Assembly (NCBI GenBank): GCA_036824005.1
Contig: DAITBA010000008.1
Span: 1 to 64,000, forward strand
From: DAITBA01 sp036824005
Lineage (GTDB): Bacteria; Pseudomonadota; Gammaproteobacteria; Burkholderiales; Rhodocyclaceae
Direction of reading: 5' to 3'
Length of the DNA: 64,000 nucleotides
Within the stretch, counting starts at the first letter, position 1; each line of letters opens with the position of its first letter. Positions 17,277 to 25,777 of this stretch are shown in pieces. The position numbers and the translations under genes were made by a program. The notes below the pieces were generated by a model, which did not search any database, was not told where the DNA came from, and saw only the letters and a program-made list of their open reading frames with translations.

Positions 17277-18920
17277 TTAGCAAGGACCGACCTGCGGGGA
17301 GAACGAGGTTCCCCAAATCTTGTAGCAAGGCGAATTTGTCGCCTTCATATCAAAGGCTGTCTCCATCAGATCGTTCTTCGTCGTGCCGTAGGCTTTAATG
17401 CTCAACGTCACTGGCATATTGGGCACATAATCATCGGGGAGGATGACGTCCTGCATAAATCCAACGGATGTCACCGGCGTATAGATGGTTTTGAGTATCG
17501 GGGTCGAAACACCGCCAATATTCTGATTGACAAAATAGAACAGAGTCATCTTCGCGGCATAGCCGGCTTCGTTTTTGAACCGGATGTGTCTCGACATATA
17601 CCCCTCACCGCCGTCGCAGGTTTTGACGCCGGACCCTGCGCCGCCGCCAACTTCCCCGCTGGTAAAGTAGCAGATAGGGTTGCGGGCATTGGCTGGGATG
17701 TCGGACTGAAAGAAGAGTTGATTTTCGTTCTCGCCGTTAGCCATGTATAACCTAAGCCGGATCTTGTTGGCAGACCTGTCGGCAGCGCTGACGGTGGTGC
17801 TAAGCTCCGCCCCGACCGCCTGGTTGCTGACAGAATACAGGTAGCGCTCCTTCCCGGCCTTGTCTATTGCCAAAACATACATGTGTAGAAAATATACTCC
17901 TCCGTGTTTGACTCGGATCGTCAGGGGTTCGGTCGCAGCCGCGACGGGGACTGTTGGGGTGGTTGGCTTGGTGACAGGCTGGGTAACGGGCTGCGTGGTT
18001 CCCGCTACCGTGTCGGTGATCTTCTCCAGACGACCTTTGCGAGTAATACCCCATCGGGTTCCGTCAAAGTCCATGGCCACTCGTTCGTAACCCCCGTGCG
18101 AACCGCGAATCGCGTCTTTTGCGATTACCCAGGTTTCGCCCTGCTTGGTCCAAAACTTCCCCGTCCTATCGTTCGCTTGGATTATTCCGGCGTTTGGCAC
18201 TGAATTTATCTGGTCAGACGCACTGAGTGCAATATCGCTTTTCCAGCTGGTTCCCGTCCACTTATAGATCGTGCCTCCCTCGGTGACGATCCAGACATCA
18301 CCCGCAGCATCAACAGCAATGTCAAATACTCTGTAACCTGTTGGCGCTGGTATTGCCTTCCATGACTTGCCAGTGCGTTGAAAAACGGCCCCTTCGCCAT
18401 TGACGATCCATGGACTGCCCGAACTGCCGATGGCAATCCGGATGCCGCCGCCATCGATCATCTCCCATCTGCCGTTAACCTGATGCCATATCTCGTTTCC
18501 GCCGGCAGTTGATTCGCCGCCTACCACCCAAAGCTCTCCGTTCCTGACATCGACATCGACCGCATCAGCCGGAAAAATACCACTGGAGCGGCTTATGCCC
18601 CCGGTTGTTGGAAGGCCGGAGGCTGCTGCTGCGGAGCATTCCTCTGAGGCCTTGCTCCAACCGACCACCGGCATCTTTGTTTTGAAGCAGGCTATCGTTG
18701 CGCTCGGATTTTTCGTCCCTTTGCAAAGCGCACGGATATTATCATCGCCCCAGACGTTGCGGCCCTCGGTGTTCCAGGCAACTTTGTTTTGCACCATGTT
18801 AAAACAGTCCTGCTCGTTCTGAGTGTAGGTTTGGGCGTTTGCAGCCGACTTCATGATTAGTAAAACAATGATCGGCAACATCACCTTGAAACGGTAAGCG
18901 AACATGTTTCCAGGTTTCAT
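17277..18920 (-). CDS. secreted tectonin-repeat protein, novel C-terminal domain
   Basis: A 547-residue exported protein with lower G+C than its neighbours. ATG 18920 is chosen because it starts a clear signal peptide (VMLPIIVLLIMKSAANA); an upstream extension to 18989 is unlikely. Residues of about 30-90 hold several cysteines. Residues of about 110-300 carry tectonin-type propeller repeats, e.g. WIVNGEGAVFQRTGKSW and GDVWIVTEGGTIYKWTGTSW. A short Pro/Thr linker (VTQPVTKPTTPTVP) leads to a C-terminal domain of about 220 residues rich in beta-strands with four or more cysteines that I cannot assign. Tectonin domains commonly bind glycans or lipopolysaccharide. Placement beside a dead transposase and between direct repeats suggests acquisition. 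Confidence 0.75.
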   Translation of the reverse strand: MKPGNMFAYRFKVMLPIIVLLIMKSAANAQTYTQNEQDCFNMVQNKVAWNTEGRNVWGDDNIRALCKGTKNPSATIACFKTKMPVVGWSKASEECSAAAASGLPTTGGISRSSGIFPADAVDVDVRNGELWVVGGESTAGGNEIWHQVNGRWEMIDGGGIRIAIGSSGSPWIVNGEGAVFQRTGKSWKAIPAPTGYRVFDIAVDAAGDVWIVTEGGTIYKWTGTSWKSDIALSASDQINSVPNAGIIQANDRTGKFWTKQGETWVIAKDAIRGSHGGYERVAMDFDGTRWGITRKGRLEKITDTVAGTTQPVTQPVTKPTTPTVPVAAATEPLTIRVKHGGVYFLHMYVLAIDKAGKERYLYSVSNQAVGAELSTTVSAADRSANKIRLRLYMANGENENQLFFQSDIPANARNPICYFTSGEVGGGAGSGVKTCDGGEGYMSRHIRFKNEAGYAAKMTLFYFVNQNIGGVSTPILKTIYTPVTSVGFMQDVILPDDYVPNMPVTLSIKAYGTTKNDLMETAFDMKATNSPCYKIWGTSFSPQVGPC

Positions 18921-19123
18921 ATCTCTAGTTCCCTTTCGAAGTTTTTTTGAGCGGTCAAGACTGCGGGCGCCAACATTTGAACACAGCAAAATCCTGACAA
19001 TGTCTGGTTAGGGCCTGGATTTTTTGCAATATTGCGGGGGAATCCGCATATGATTAACAAGGATAGGAGATCCGACGCTACGTCAGCAAGTGTTCCCGGC
19101 GCTGACAGGCCCTGACAGCGGTC

Positions 19124-19172
19124 GTGATTCGGGGAGGGATGCCGATGGAACCTGAAAACCTCCCCGAATCAC
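19124..19172. repeat. perfect 14-bp inverted repeat
   Basis: GTGATTCGGGGAGG (19124-19137) and CCTCCCCGAATCAC (19159-19172) are exact complements around a 21-base loop. No U-run follows on either side. It could be a transposon-end relic or a folded RNA in the island junction. Confidence 0.6.
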
Positions 19173-19289
19173 ACGGCACGAGCGCTTCCCGACAAGCGAA
19201 ATCGAATCCTCGTCGAGCTGCCAGGCGATGCGCGTGAATCGAATTCGTCGTCCGGTGCCGGTTGGGCATGCGGGACCATGGCTGTGGTC

Positions 19290-19343
19290 GGGGATATTCG
19301 TTCTTCTATGAGGCGGGGCTAGCCGAGTTCGTGTTGCCGCGGT
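19290..19343 (+). pseudogene. C-terminal remnant of a second YCF48-like gene
   Basis: In the frame matching the YCF48 gene at 15372, this stretch reads YSFFYEAGLAEFVLPR followed by a stop, against FLFFYQAGVAEFVMPR-stop in the intact gene. Several changes are conservative or silent, so it diverged as coding sequence rather than by random decay. Nothing recognisable precedes it. It indicates loss of a paralogue or of a former second copy of the upstream operon. Confidence 0.6.
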
Positions 19344-19394
19344 AGAGTGCCTGCCGAGGCGAACACTCTCTCCACCAGATCTTCCGATTTTCCG
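19290..19394. repeat. direct repeat copy 2
   Basis: This is the partner of 16288-16392 (94 of 105 bases equal by my count), including the coding tail, stop, hairpin and the sequence CTTCCGATTTTCCG after it. Confidence 0.8.
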
Positions 19395-19489
19395 GCCGGC
19401 CCTCGCGCCCCGTGCCTTGCCAAGCGACGGGCGACGACACATCGTAGACTGCGCCTGTCCGGTGCCAGCCGATCGAACAGGAGACGCGA

Positions 19490-20308
19490 ATGCACAAGCT
19501 CAAGGCCGCCGAATGGCGCCCGCAGCACTTCGAGTGGCAAGTCGCCGATCGCGTCGCCACCATCACCCTCAACCGCCCGGCGCGCAAGAACCCGCTCACC
19601 TTCGACAGCTATGCCGAGCTGCGCGACACCTTCCACCGGCTGCAGTACGCCGACGACGTGCGCGCGGTCGTGATCACCGGCGCGGGCGGCAATTTCTGCT
19701 CCGGTGGCGACGTGCATGAGATCATCGGGCCGCTGACGAAAATGGACATGGACGGACTACTCGGGTTTACGCGCATGACCGGCAACCTGGTGAAGGAGAT
19801 GCGCACCTGCCCGCAGCCTATCATCGCCGCGGTGGATGGCGTCTGCGCCGGCGCCGGGGCGATCGTCGCCATGGCCAGCGATCTGCGTTATGGCACACCG
19901 GAGGCGAAGACGGCGTTCCTGTTCGTGCGCGTCGGGCTCGCCGGCTGCGACATGGGCGCGTGCGCGATTCTGCCGCGTATCATCGGCCACGGGCGGGCGG
20001 CAGAGCTTCTCTACTTCGGCCGCACCATGAGCGCGGAAGAAGGGTTCGCCTGGGGCTACTTCAACGGCATAGTGCCGGCACAGGACGTGCTCGCCAAGGC
20101 GCGCGAGGTGGCCCGGACGCTGGCCGACGGCCCTGCCTTCGCCCATGCCATGACGAAGAAGTGCCTGCACCAGGAGTGGAACCTGAGCATCGAGCAGGCG
20201 CTCGAGGTGGAAGCCGAGGCGCAGGCGATCTGCATGCAGAGCCGGGATTTCAGGCGTGCTTACGATGCCTTCGTGAACAAGCAGAAACCGCAGTTCGAGG
20301 GCAACTGA
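19490..20308 (+). CDS. enoyl-CoA hydratase/isomerase family protein
   Basis: A 272-residue crotonase-fold enzyme. The oxyanion-hole segments are clear: GAGGNFCSGGDVHEI and AAVDGVCAGAGAIVAMASD. The family glutamate positions are not obviously canonical: the second segment has GLAGCDMGACAILPR where hydratases usually have the catalytic Glu, so the reaction may differ from simple hydration. It acts in the cytoplasm on a CoA thioester. An SDR and an acyl-CoA dehydrogenase follow on the same strand within 30 bases each, which suggests a beta-oxidation-like segment for an unusual acyl-CoA, possibly a (amino)aromatic or alicyclic one; similar trios occur near 2-aminobenzoyl-CoA pathway genes. Confidence 0.85.
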   Translation: MHKLKAAEWRPQHFEWQVADRVATITLNRPARKNPLTFDSYAELRDTFHRLQYADDVRAVVITGAGGNFCSGGDVHEIIGPLTKMDMDGLLGFTRMTGNLVKEMRTCPQPIIAAVDGVCAGAGAIVAMASDLRYGTPEAKTAFLFVRVGLAGCDMGACAILPRIIGHGRAAELLYFGRTMSAEEGFAWGYFNGIVPAQDVLAKAREVARTLADGPAFAHAMTKKCLHQEWNLSIEQALEVEAEAQAICMQSRDFRRAYDAFVNKQKPQFEGN

Positions 20309-20335
20309 CATGACAGACGATCGGCGTCGTCGATC

Positions 20336-21121
20336 ATGAGCGGGACTCCCGCGACCCTGGCCGGGCAGCATGCCGTGGTCACCGGCGGCGGCAGCGGTAT
20401 CGGTGCGGCCATCGCCAGCGAGTTGGCCGGCAATGCCGTGCGCCTTACACTCATGGGGCGCAGCCGCGACCGGCTCGATCGGCATGCCAATGCACTGCGG
20501 CCGCTGACCGATGTCCATTGCGAGCCGGCGGACTTGTCCGACCCTGCCGCGGTGCTGGCGGCGTTTGCTGGCGCGGCGGCACAACTTGGACCGGTCACCG
20601 TGCTGATTAACAGTGCCGGGCAGGCATTGAGCGCGCCCCTGGCGCGGACGGAAGTGGACCTCTGGCAACGCCTGCTTGGCGTCGACCTGACTGCGCCCTT
20701 CCTGTGCATGCGTGCGGCGCTTCCGGGCATGCTCGCGGCGGGCTGGGGCCGAATCGTCACGATCGCGAGCACCGCCGGGCTCAAGGGCTACGCCTATGCC
20801 GCCGCCTATTGTGCTGCCAAGCATGGCGTCATAGGGCTGACGCGCGCCGTGGCGCTGGAGCTGGCGCAGACCGGCATCACGGTCAATGCCGTATGCCCGG
20901 GATTTACCGAAACCGAGATCGTCGCCCGCTCCATCGCCAACATCCAGGCACAAACCGGACGCGATACCGAGGCGGCGCGGCGCGAGATCACCGGCTTTAA
21001 TCCACAGGGGCGGCTGGTGCAGCCCGAGGAGGTTGCCGCCGCCGTGCTGTGGCTTTGCCAGCCCGGCAGCGCGTCGGTCACGGGGCAGGCGATATCCGTG
21101 TCCGGCGGCGAAGTCACGTGA
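20336..21121 (+). CDS. SDR-family NAD(P)-dependent oxidoreductase
   Basis: A 261-residue short-chain dehydrogenase. The cofactor motif TGGGSGIGAAIA is near residue 18, NSAG near residue 90, the catalytic Ser in ASTAG near residue 144 and Tyr-x3-Lys in YCAAK near residue 160. The C-terminal GQAISVSGGEV is typical of 3-hydroxyacyl-CoA or ketoacyl-type SDRs. It lies 27 bases after the enoyl-CoA hydratase and 15 bases before an acyl-CoA dehydrogenase, so it likely oxidises the hydroxyacyl-CoA made in that pathway. Confidence 0.85.
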   Translation: MSGTPATLAGQHAVVTGGGSGIGAAIASELAGNAVRLTLMGRSRDRLDRHANALRPLTDVHCEPADLSDPAAVLAAFAGAAAQLGPVTVLINSAGQALSAPLARTEVDLWQRLLGVDLTAPFLCMRAALPGMLAAGWGRIVTIASTAGLKGYAYAAAYCAAKHGVIGLTRAVALELAQTGITVNAVCPGFTETEIVARSIANIQAQTGRDTEAARREITGFNPQGRLVQPEEVAAAVLWLCQPGSASVTGQAISVSGGEVT

Positions 21122-21136
21122 GCGGAGGGTAGTGCC

Positions 21137-22303
<1,167 letters not shown>

Positions 22304-22463
22304 GGCGCCGCGCCGTCACACCGTCGCGCTCACTTGCGTGGAATTTGGCAGAGGGCGGGCATCCCGGACTTGGTGCGAGCTTCCCTGCGCACGGGTCAGG
22401 GGGCAGGTTACTCCGCCGCATGCAACGTGCGCGGGCGCGCGCTGGTCTCCGTGGCGTCGAAGG

Positions 22464-22490
22464 AAAAAAAGGCCGGCGTCGTTGCCGGCC
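22464..22490 (-). terminator. rho-independent terminator of the cytochrome/pentapeptide operon
   Basis: Read on the minus strand, GGCCGGC-AACGAC-GCCGGCC is followed by seven T. It lies about 60 bases after the cytochrome stop codon and fits termination of the leftward operon. Confidence 0.8.
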
Positions 22491-22551
22491 GCAAATCCTG
22501 CCATCGCCTTGACGGTCAATGGAGGAGCCTATTGGCGGATGCAATCGTTGG

Positions 22552-23043
22552 TCATGGGCAGCAGCCCGGGCGGCGCGATTCGATGTATGTCCTGATCGCC
22601 CAGAGTGCTTCCTGAGAGAGGAGCCCTTTCCACGCCGGCATGTGGGTCACGCCGACGATGACCTTGCCTTCGAGCACCGTCTTGCGGAAGTAGTGGTCTT
22701 GGTCTTTCATGCAGGCACTCCGGATCTGCGCGTCTGCGATCTTCAGGCAATAGGCATCGAGCGAGCGCAGATCGGGACCGATGCCTCCCGAGGTGGCCAG
22801 CACATGGCAACGCCCGCACGCTTGGGTGAAGGCCGCCTCTCCGACTTTTACCGCGGTCGCGTTTCCCCGGTACGGGTTTTCGTCGCGCCATTGCTGCCCG
22901 AGCTGCGGCAGGCCGGAGACATCTATCTGCAGCCCCTGAGCCTCCTGGGGCAACGCCAGCGACGGCAAGGCCATCGGCAGGAGCGCGAGGCCCGCTCGCA
23001 GCAGCCATGCGGCACGTGGGGTGGGCGCGGTCACGGCGCTCAC
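22552..23043 (-). CDS. PedF-type cytochrome c-550, paralogue 1
   Basis: A 163-residue exported c-type cytochrome that starts at GTG 23043, overlapping the upstream stop as GTGA. Signal peptide about residues 1-31; then the PedF-family opening DVSGLPQLGQQWRDENPYRG, one haem motif ACGRCH and candidate axial Met in VTHMPAWKG. It closely resembles the cytochrome at 46318 (ENPYRG, SGGI-PDLR, EALWAI segments). In ped/exa systems this cytochrome receives electrons from the PQQ alcohol dehydrogenase; here it is downstream of the dehydrogenase at 23696 on the same strand, separated by a pentapeptide protein. Confidence 0.87.
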   Translation of the reverse strand: MSAVTAPTPRAAWLLRAGLALLPMALPSLALPQEAQGLQIDVSGLPQLGQQWRDENPYRGNATAVKVGEAAFTQACGRCHVLATSGGIGPDLRSLDAYCLKIADAQIRSACMKDQDHYFRKTVLEGKVIVGVTHMPAWKGLLSQEALWAIRTYIESRRPGCCP

Positions 23044-23630
23044 CAGTCCTTCGGACAGCCTATGCAGCCATCGAACGCCGAATCGGGAAAGATCGCATAG
23101 CGCAGCACGCATCCCTCCATGACTGCGTTCTGCAGATTTACCGTGGCAAACTTCGCTTCCTGCAGATTGGCGCCAATCAGCCTGGCGCCGACGAACCAGG
23201 CGAAGTTCGCGCGGGCCGCTTCGAGATTGGCAGCAGTGAAATCGGCGCCGCTGAAATCCGCCCGGAAGATCCGCGCGTACTCCATGTCGGCGGCGACGAG
23301 TCTGGCATTGCGAAACGTTGCCGCGGGTGCGTTGACTTTGTTCAGCTTCGCACCGGTGAGATCGGCACCATCGAGGTTGGCGCCGGCGAGGTTTGCACCG
23401 CGCAAGTTGGCGCGAGCCAGATTGGTCCAGCTCAGATCCGCACCGGCGAGATTTCTGCCCGACAGGTCGGCGTGCCGCAGATCGGCGCCTCGGCAGCGGG
23501 TATGAGGCCAGATGCCGCAACCGTTGATGACGAGCGGCTCGACAGCGGGTGCGTCGGCCCGGGCAGCTTCAGCGGCAAAAGGAAAGGGCCCTGCGAGCAG
23601 GGCGGCGAGTATCCAAAGCAATCGGGACAT
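23040..23630 (-). CDS. exported pentapeptide-repeat protein
   Basis: A 196-residue protein with a signal peptide (about residues 1-25) and a long run of A(D/N)LxX pentapeptide repeats, e.g. GADLRHADLSGRNLAGADLS and GANLAGANLDGADLTG, which fold as a right-handed quadrilateral beta-helix. A Cys appears before the helix (INGCGIWPHTRC) and a C-terminal cap holds further cysteines (EGCVLRY, FDGCIGC), so disulfide capping is likely in the periplasm. Position between a PQQ dehydrogenase and its cytochrome suggests a structural partner or docking protein; no such function is proven. The upstream frame to 23675 lacks a leader and is ignored. Confidence 0.8.
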   Translation of the reverse strand: MSRLLWILAALLAGPFPFAAEAARADAPAVEPLVINGCGIWPHTRCRGADLRHADLSGRNLAGADLSWTNLARANLRGANLAGANLDGADLTGAKLNKVNAPAATFRNARLVAADMEYARIFRADFSGADFTAANLEAARANFAWFVGARLIGANLQEAKFATVNLQNAVMEGCVLRYAIFPDSAFDGCIGCPKDW

Positions 23631-23658
23631 GTCGGCTTGCTGACGTCGCTCACGCTGA

Positions 23659-23687
23659 CATGGCCGGCCGGGCATCGACCGGCCATG
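23659..23687. other. intergenic stem-loop between PQQ dehydrogenase and pentapeptide genes
   Basis: CATGGCCGG (23659-23667) pairs with CCGGCCATG (23679-23687). Without a U-run it is more likely an mRNA-stabilising or partial-attenuation hairpin, which would lower expression of the two downstream genes relative to the dehydrogenase. Confidence 0.5.
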
Positions 23688-23695
23688 CCTTTGCG

Positions 23696-25570
23696 TTACT
23701 TGCTGGCCACCTGCTTGGGCAGCTTGAAGACCCAGAACGAACCGCCCTGGCTCACCTGCTTGGTCAGATCAGCCATGTCGCCGCCCCATAGCGGCACCGC
23801 GCCGCCATAGCCCGAGGAAATGCCGATGTACTGTTCGCCGTCAATCTCCCAGGTGATCGGTACGGCGACGACGCCGGAGCCGGTATTGAATTTCCACAGC
23901 TCCTTGCCGGTCTTCTTGTCAAATGCCTTGACGTAGCCGTCCGAGGTACCGGTGAAGATCAGCCCTCCCGCTGTCGTGAGCGTGCCCGCCCACAGGGGAA
24001 ACTTCTCCTTGTGCTCCCAGGCGATCTTGCCGGTCTTGGGGTCGATGGCGCGCAGGATGCCCACGTGGTCGTCGAACAGCTTCTTGATGCGGAAGCCCTG
24101 GCCCAAGTAAGCGGAGCCCGCCTTGTAGGTAAGCTTCTCGGTCCAGTAGTCCATGGCCCAGTGGTTGGCTGGGATGTAGAACAGCTCCGTCTCCGGGCTG
24201 TAGGACATCGGGTGCCAGTTGGTGCCGCCGAGGAAGGGCGGCGAGACGAAAATGGTCTCGCCCTTGTCGGCGCCTTCCTTCGGCTTGGGCGGGTGCTGGC
24301 CCTCGACGATGACGGGCTTGCCGGTTTTGAGATCCCAGCCCTTGGCCCAAGTGATCTTGTCCACGAAAGGCCAGGCGCCGATCAATGACGTGGGCTTGTT
24401 GGGATAGCCGGCGCCGCTGGCGAGCTTCTCGCGGTCGGTGACGAAGAAGAAGCCGTTGCGGTCGGCGTGGGCCGAGGCCTTCACCAATTTGCCGCTCTTG
24501 TCCTTGTACTCGAACAGCACCACCGAGTTGTTGCCGGAGAAGTCCCAGGCGTCGTTCGGCGTGTGCTGGAAGAAGCCCTTCAGCTCGCCGGTGCCGGCAT
24601 CCACATAGGCCTGGCCCGAGGTGAACAGGCTGTCCCAGTTGCGCGGATCGTCGCCTTCCTTGGTGCGATGCCAGGTGTTCCACGGCGCCGGGTTGCCGGT
24701 GCCGATGACCACCATATTCTTCTCGACGTCGAAGCTGGCGGTCTGCCAGGGCGCACCGCCGCCGTGATGCCAGGCCTCGACGAGCTTGCCGTCCTTGTCG
24801 CGCGGCCAGGAGGGTGCCTTGGGATCGCCGGTGGGGGTGCTGTCCTTGCCGTTGAGGCGGCCCATGTGGCCCTCCACCATCGGACGGGCCCACACTTCCT
24901 CGCCGGTGTCGGGGTCGCGCGCGAACAGCCAGCCCACCACGCCGAACTCGTCTCCCGAGGAGCCGTGCACCAGCAGCACCTTGTCGCTCTTCGCATCCTT
25001 GACGATGAAGGGCGCGCCGGTCATGGTGTAGCCGATCTTGTGGTCGCCCCACTTCTTGTTCCATACCACCTTGCCCGTGTCCTTGTTGAGTGCCACGATG
25101 CCGGCGTCCAGCGTGCCGAAGAACACCTTGTCGCCGTAGATGGCCGGGCCGCGGTTCACCACGTCGCAGCAGGGGCGGATGTCATCGGGCAGTCTGTGCT
25201 CGTAGCTCCACAGACGCTGGCCCGTGCGCGCGTCGAGGGCGTAAAAGCGCGAGTACGATGCGGTCACGTAGATCACGCCGTCGTGCACCAGCGCCTGGCC
25301 TTCCTGGCCGCGCTGCTTTTCGCCGCCGAAGGAGAAGCTCCAGGCCGGTACCAGACCAGCCACGTTATTCGTGTTGATCTGTTTGAGCGGCGAGTGACGT
25401 TGGGCTTTCATGCCCAGACCGTAGGTCAGCACGTCCTTGCCAGTCTTGTCGTCGTTGACGATATCGTCCCACGTTACGGTCTTGGCCGCGTACGCCTGCA
25501 TGCTGAAGGCAGCGGCGAGCAGACCGGCGATGATGCTGACACGATACTTCGTGGGTTTCATTTCTTTCAT
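23696..25570 (-). CDS. PQQ-dependent alcohol dehydrogenase, calcium-type (PedE/ExaA-like)
   Basis: A 624-residue periplasmic quinoprotein. ATG 25570 follows GAGGAGC and starts a signal peptide (VSIIAGLLAAAFSMQAYA); the open frame upstream is not credible. Family hallmarks: the vicinal disulfide pair in RPCCDVV, metal ligands in SGDEFGVVGW and GTGNPAPWN, catalytic Asp343 in NDAWDFSG, and several tryptophan-docking repeats. Ser345, two residues after the catalytic Asp, is the pattern of calcium enzymes such as PedE; lanthanide enzymes have Asp. It oxidises primary alcohols to aldehydes and passes electrons to a cytochrome c, probably the one at 22552. It is divergent from a MoxY-like sensor gene. 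Confidence 0.92.
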   Translation of the reverse strand: MKEMKPTKYRVSIIAGLLAAAFSMQAYAAKTVTWDDIVNDDKTGKDVLTYGLGMKAQRHSPLKQINTNNVAGLVPAWSFSFGGEKQRGQEGQALVHDGVIYVTASYSRFYALDARTGQRLWSYEHRLPDDIRPCCDVVNRGPAIYGDKVFFGTLDAGIVALNKDTGKVVWNKKWGDHKIGYTMTGAPFIVKDAKSDKVLLVHGSSGDEFGVVGWLFARDPDTGEEVWARPMVEGHMGRLNGKDSTPTGDPKAPSWPRDKDGKLVEAWHHGGGAPWQTASFDVEKNMVVIGTGNPAPWNTWHRTKEGDDPRNWDSLFTSGQAYVDAGTGELKGFFQHTPNDAWDFSGNNSVVLFEYKDKSGKLVKASAHADRNGFFFVTDREKLASGAGYPNKPTSLIGAWPFVDKITWAKGWDLKTGKPVIVEGQHPPKPKEGADKGETIFVSPPFLGGTNWHPMSYSPETELFYIPANHWAMDYWTEKLTYKAGSAYLGQGFRIKKLFDDHVGILRAIDPKTGKIAWEHKEKFPLWAGTLTTAGGLIFTGTSDGYVKAFDKKTGKELWKFNTGSGVVAVPITWEIDGEQYIGISSGYGGAVPLWGGDMADLTKQVSQGGSFWVFKLPKQVASK

Positions 25571-25694
25571 GCTTGCTCCTCGTTCCCTGTTGTCCCTCGC
25601 GGGGGGATTTCCGGCCACGGTCGGTGTTTCCTGTGGCGCAGGGAGTATAGGAATCGGATCGCGGCAACGTATCGGGAAATGCGAGGCTGAGAGT

Positions 25695-25709
25695 CGGGAA
25701 GATTTCCCG
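25695..25709. promoter_or_regulatory. CGGGAA-N3-TTCCCG palindrome
   Basis: A perfect 6-3-6 palindrome in the divergent space between the calcium-type dehydrogenase and the sensor kinase genes, with an extra CGGGAA half-site at 25673-25678. Similar sites occur before the TonB receptor (33282) and the second dehydrogenase (40989). It is a likely binding site for the LuxR-type regulator encoded next door. Confidence 0.55.
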
Positions 25710-25777
25710 GCGTCGTCAAGGCTAGAATGGAATGGCACTTGCTGGAGCAGATGGGAGAGCCGCTGCACTAGAGTGAT

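Larger units (their letters stand above)
18921..19489. other. 569-base gene-free stretch with repeat remnants
   Basis: No intact gene. The first 170 bases are AT-rich and should contain the promoter of the leftward tectonin gene. Then come a perfect 14-bp inverted repeat (19124-19172), the YCF48-like remnant and hairpin copy (19290-19394), and the leader of the enoyl-CoA hydratase gene with a GGAGACGCG sequence before ATG 19490. Confidence 0.5.

Noticed and set aside
22304..22550. Short frames after the acyl-CoA dehydrogenase
   Set aside because: Composition of shadow frames; only the minus-strand terminator at 22464-22490 is convincing.
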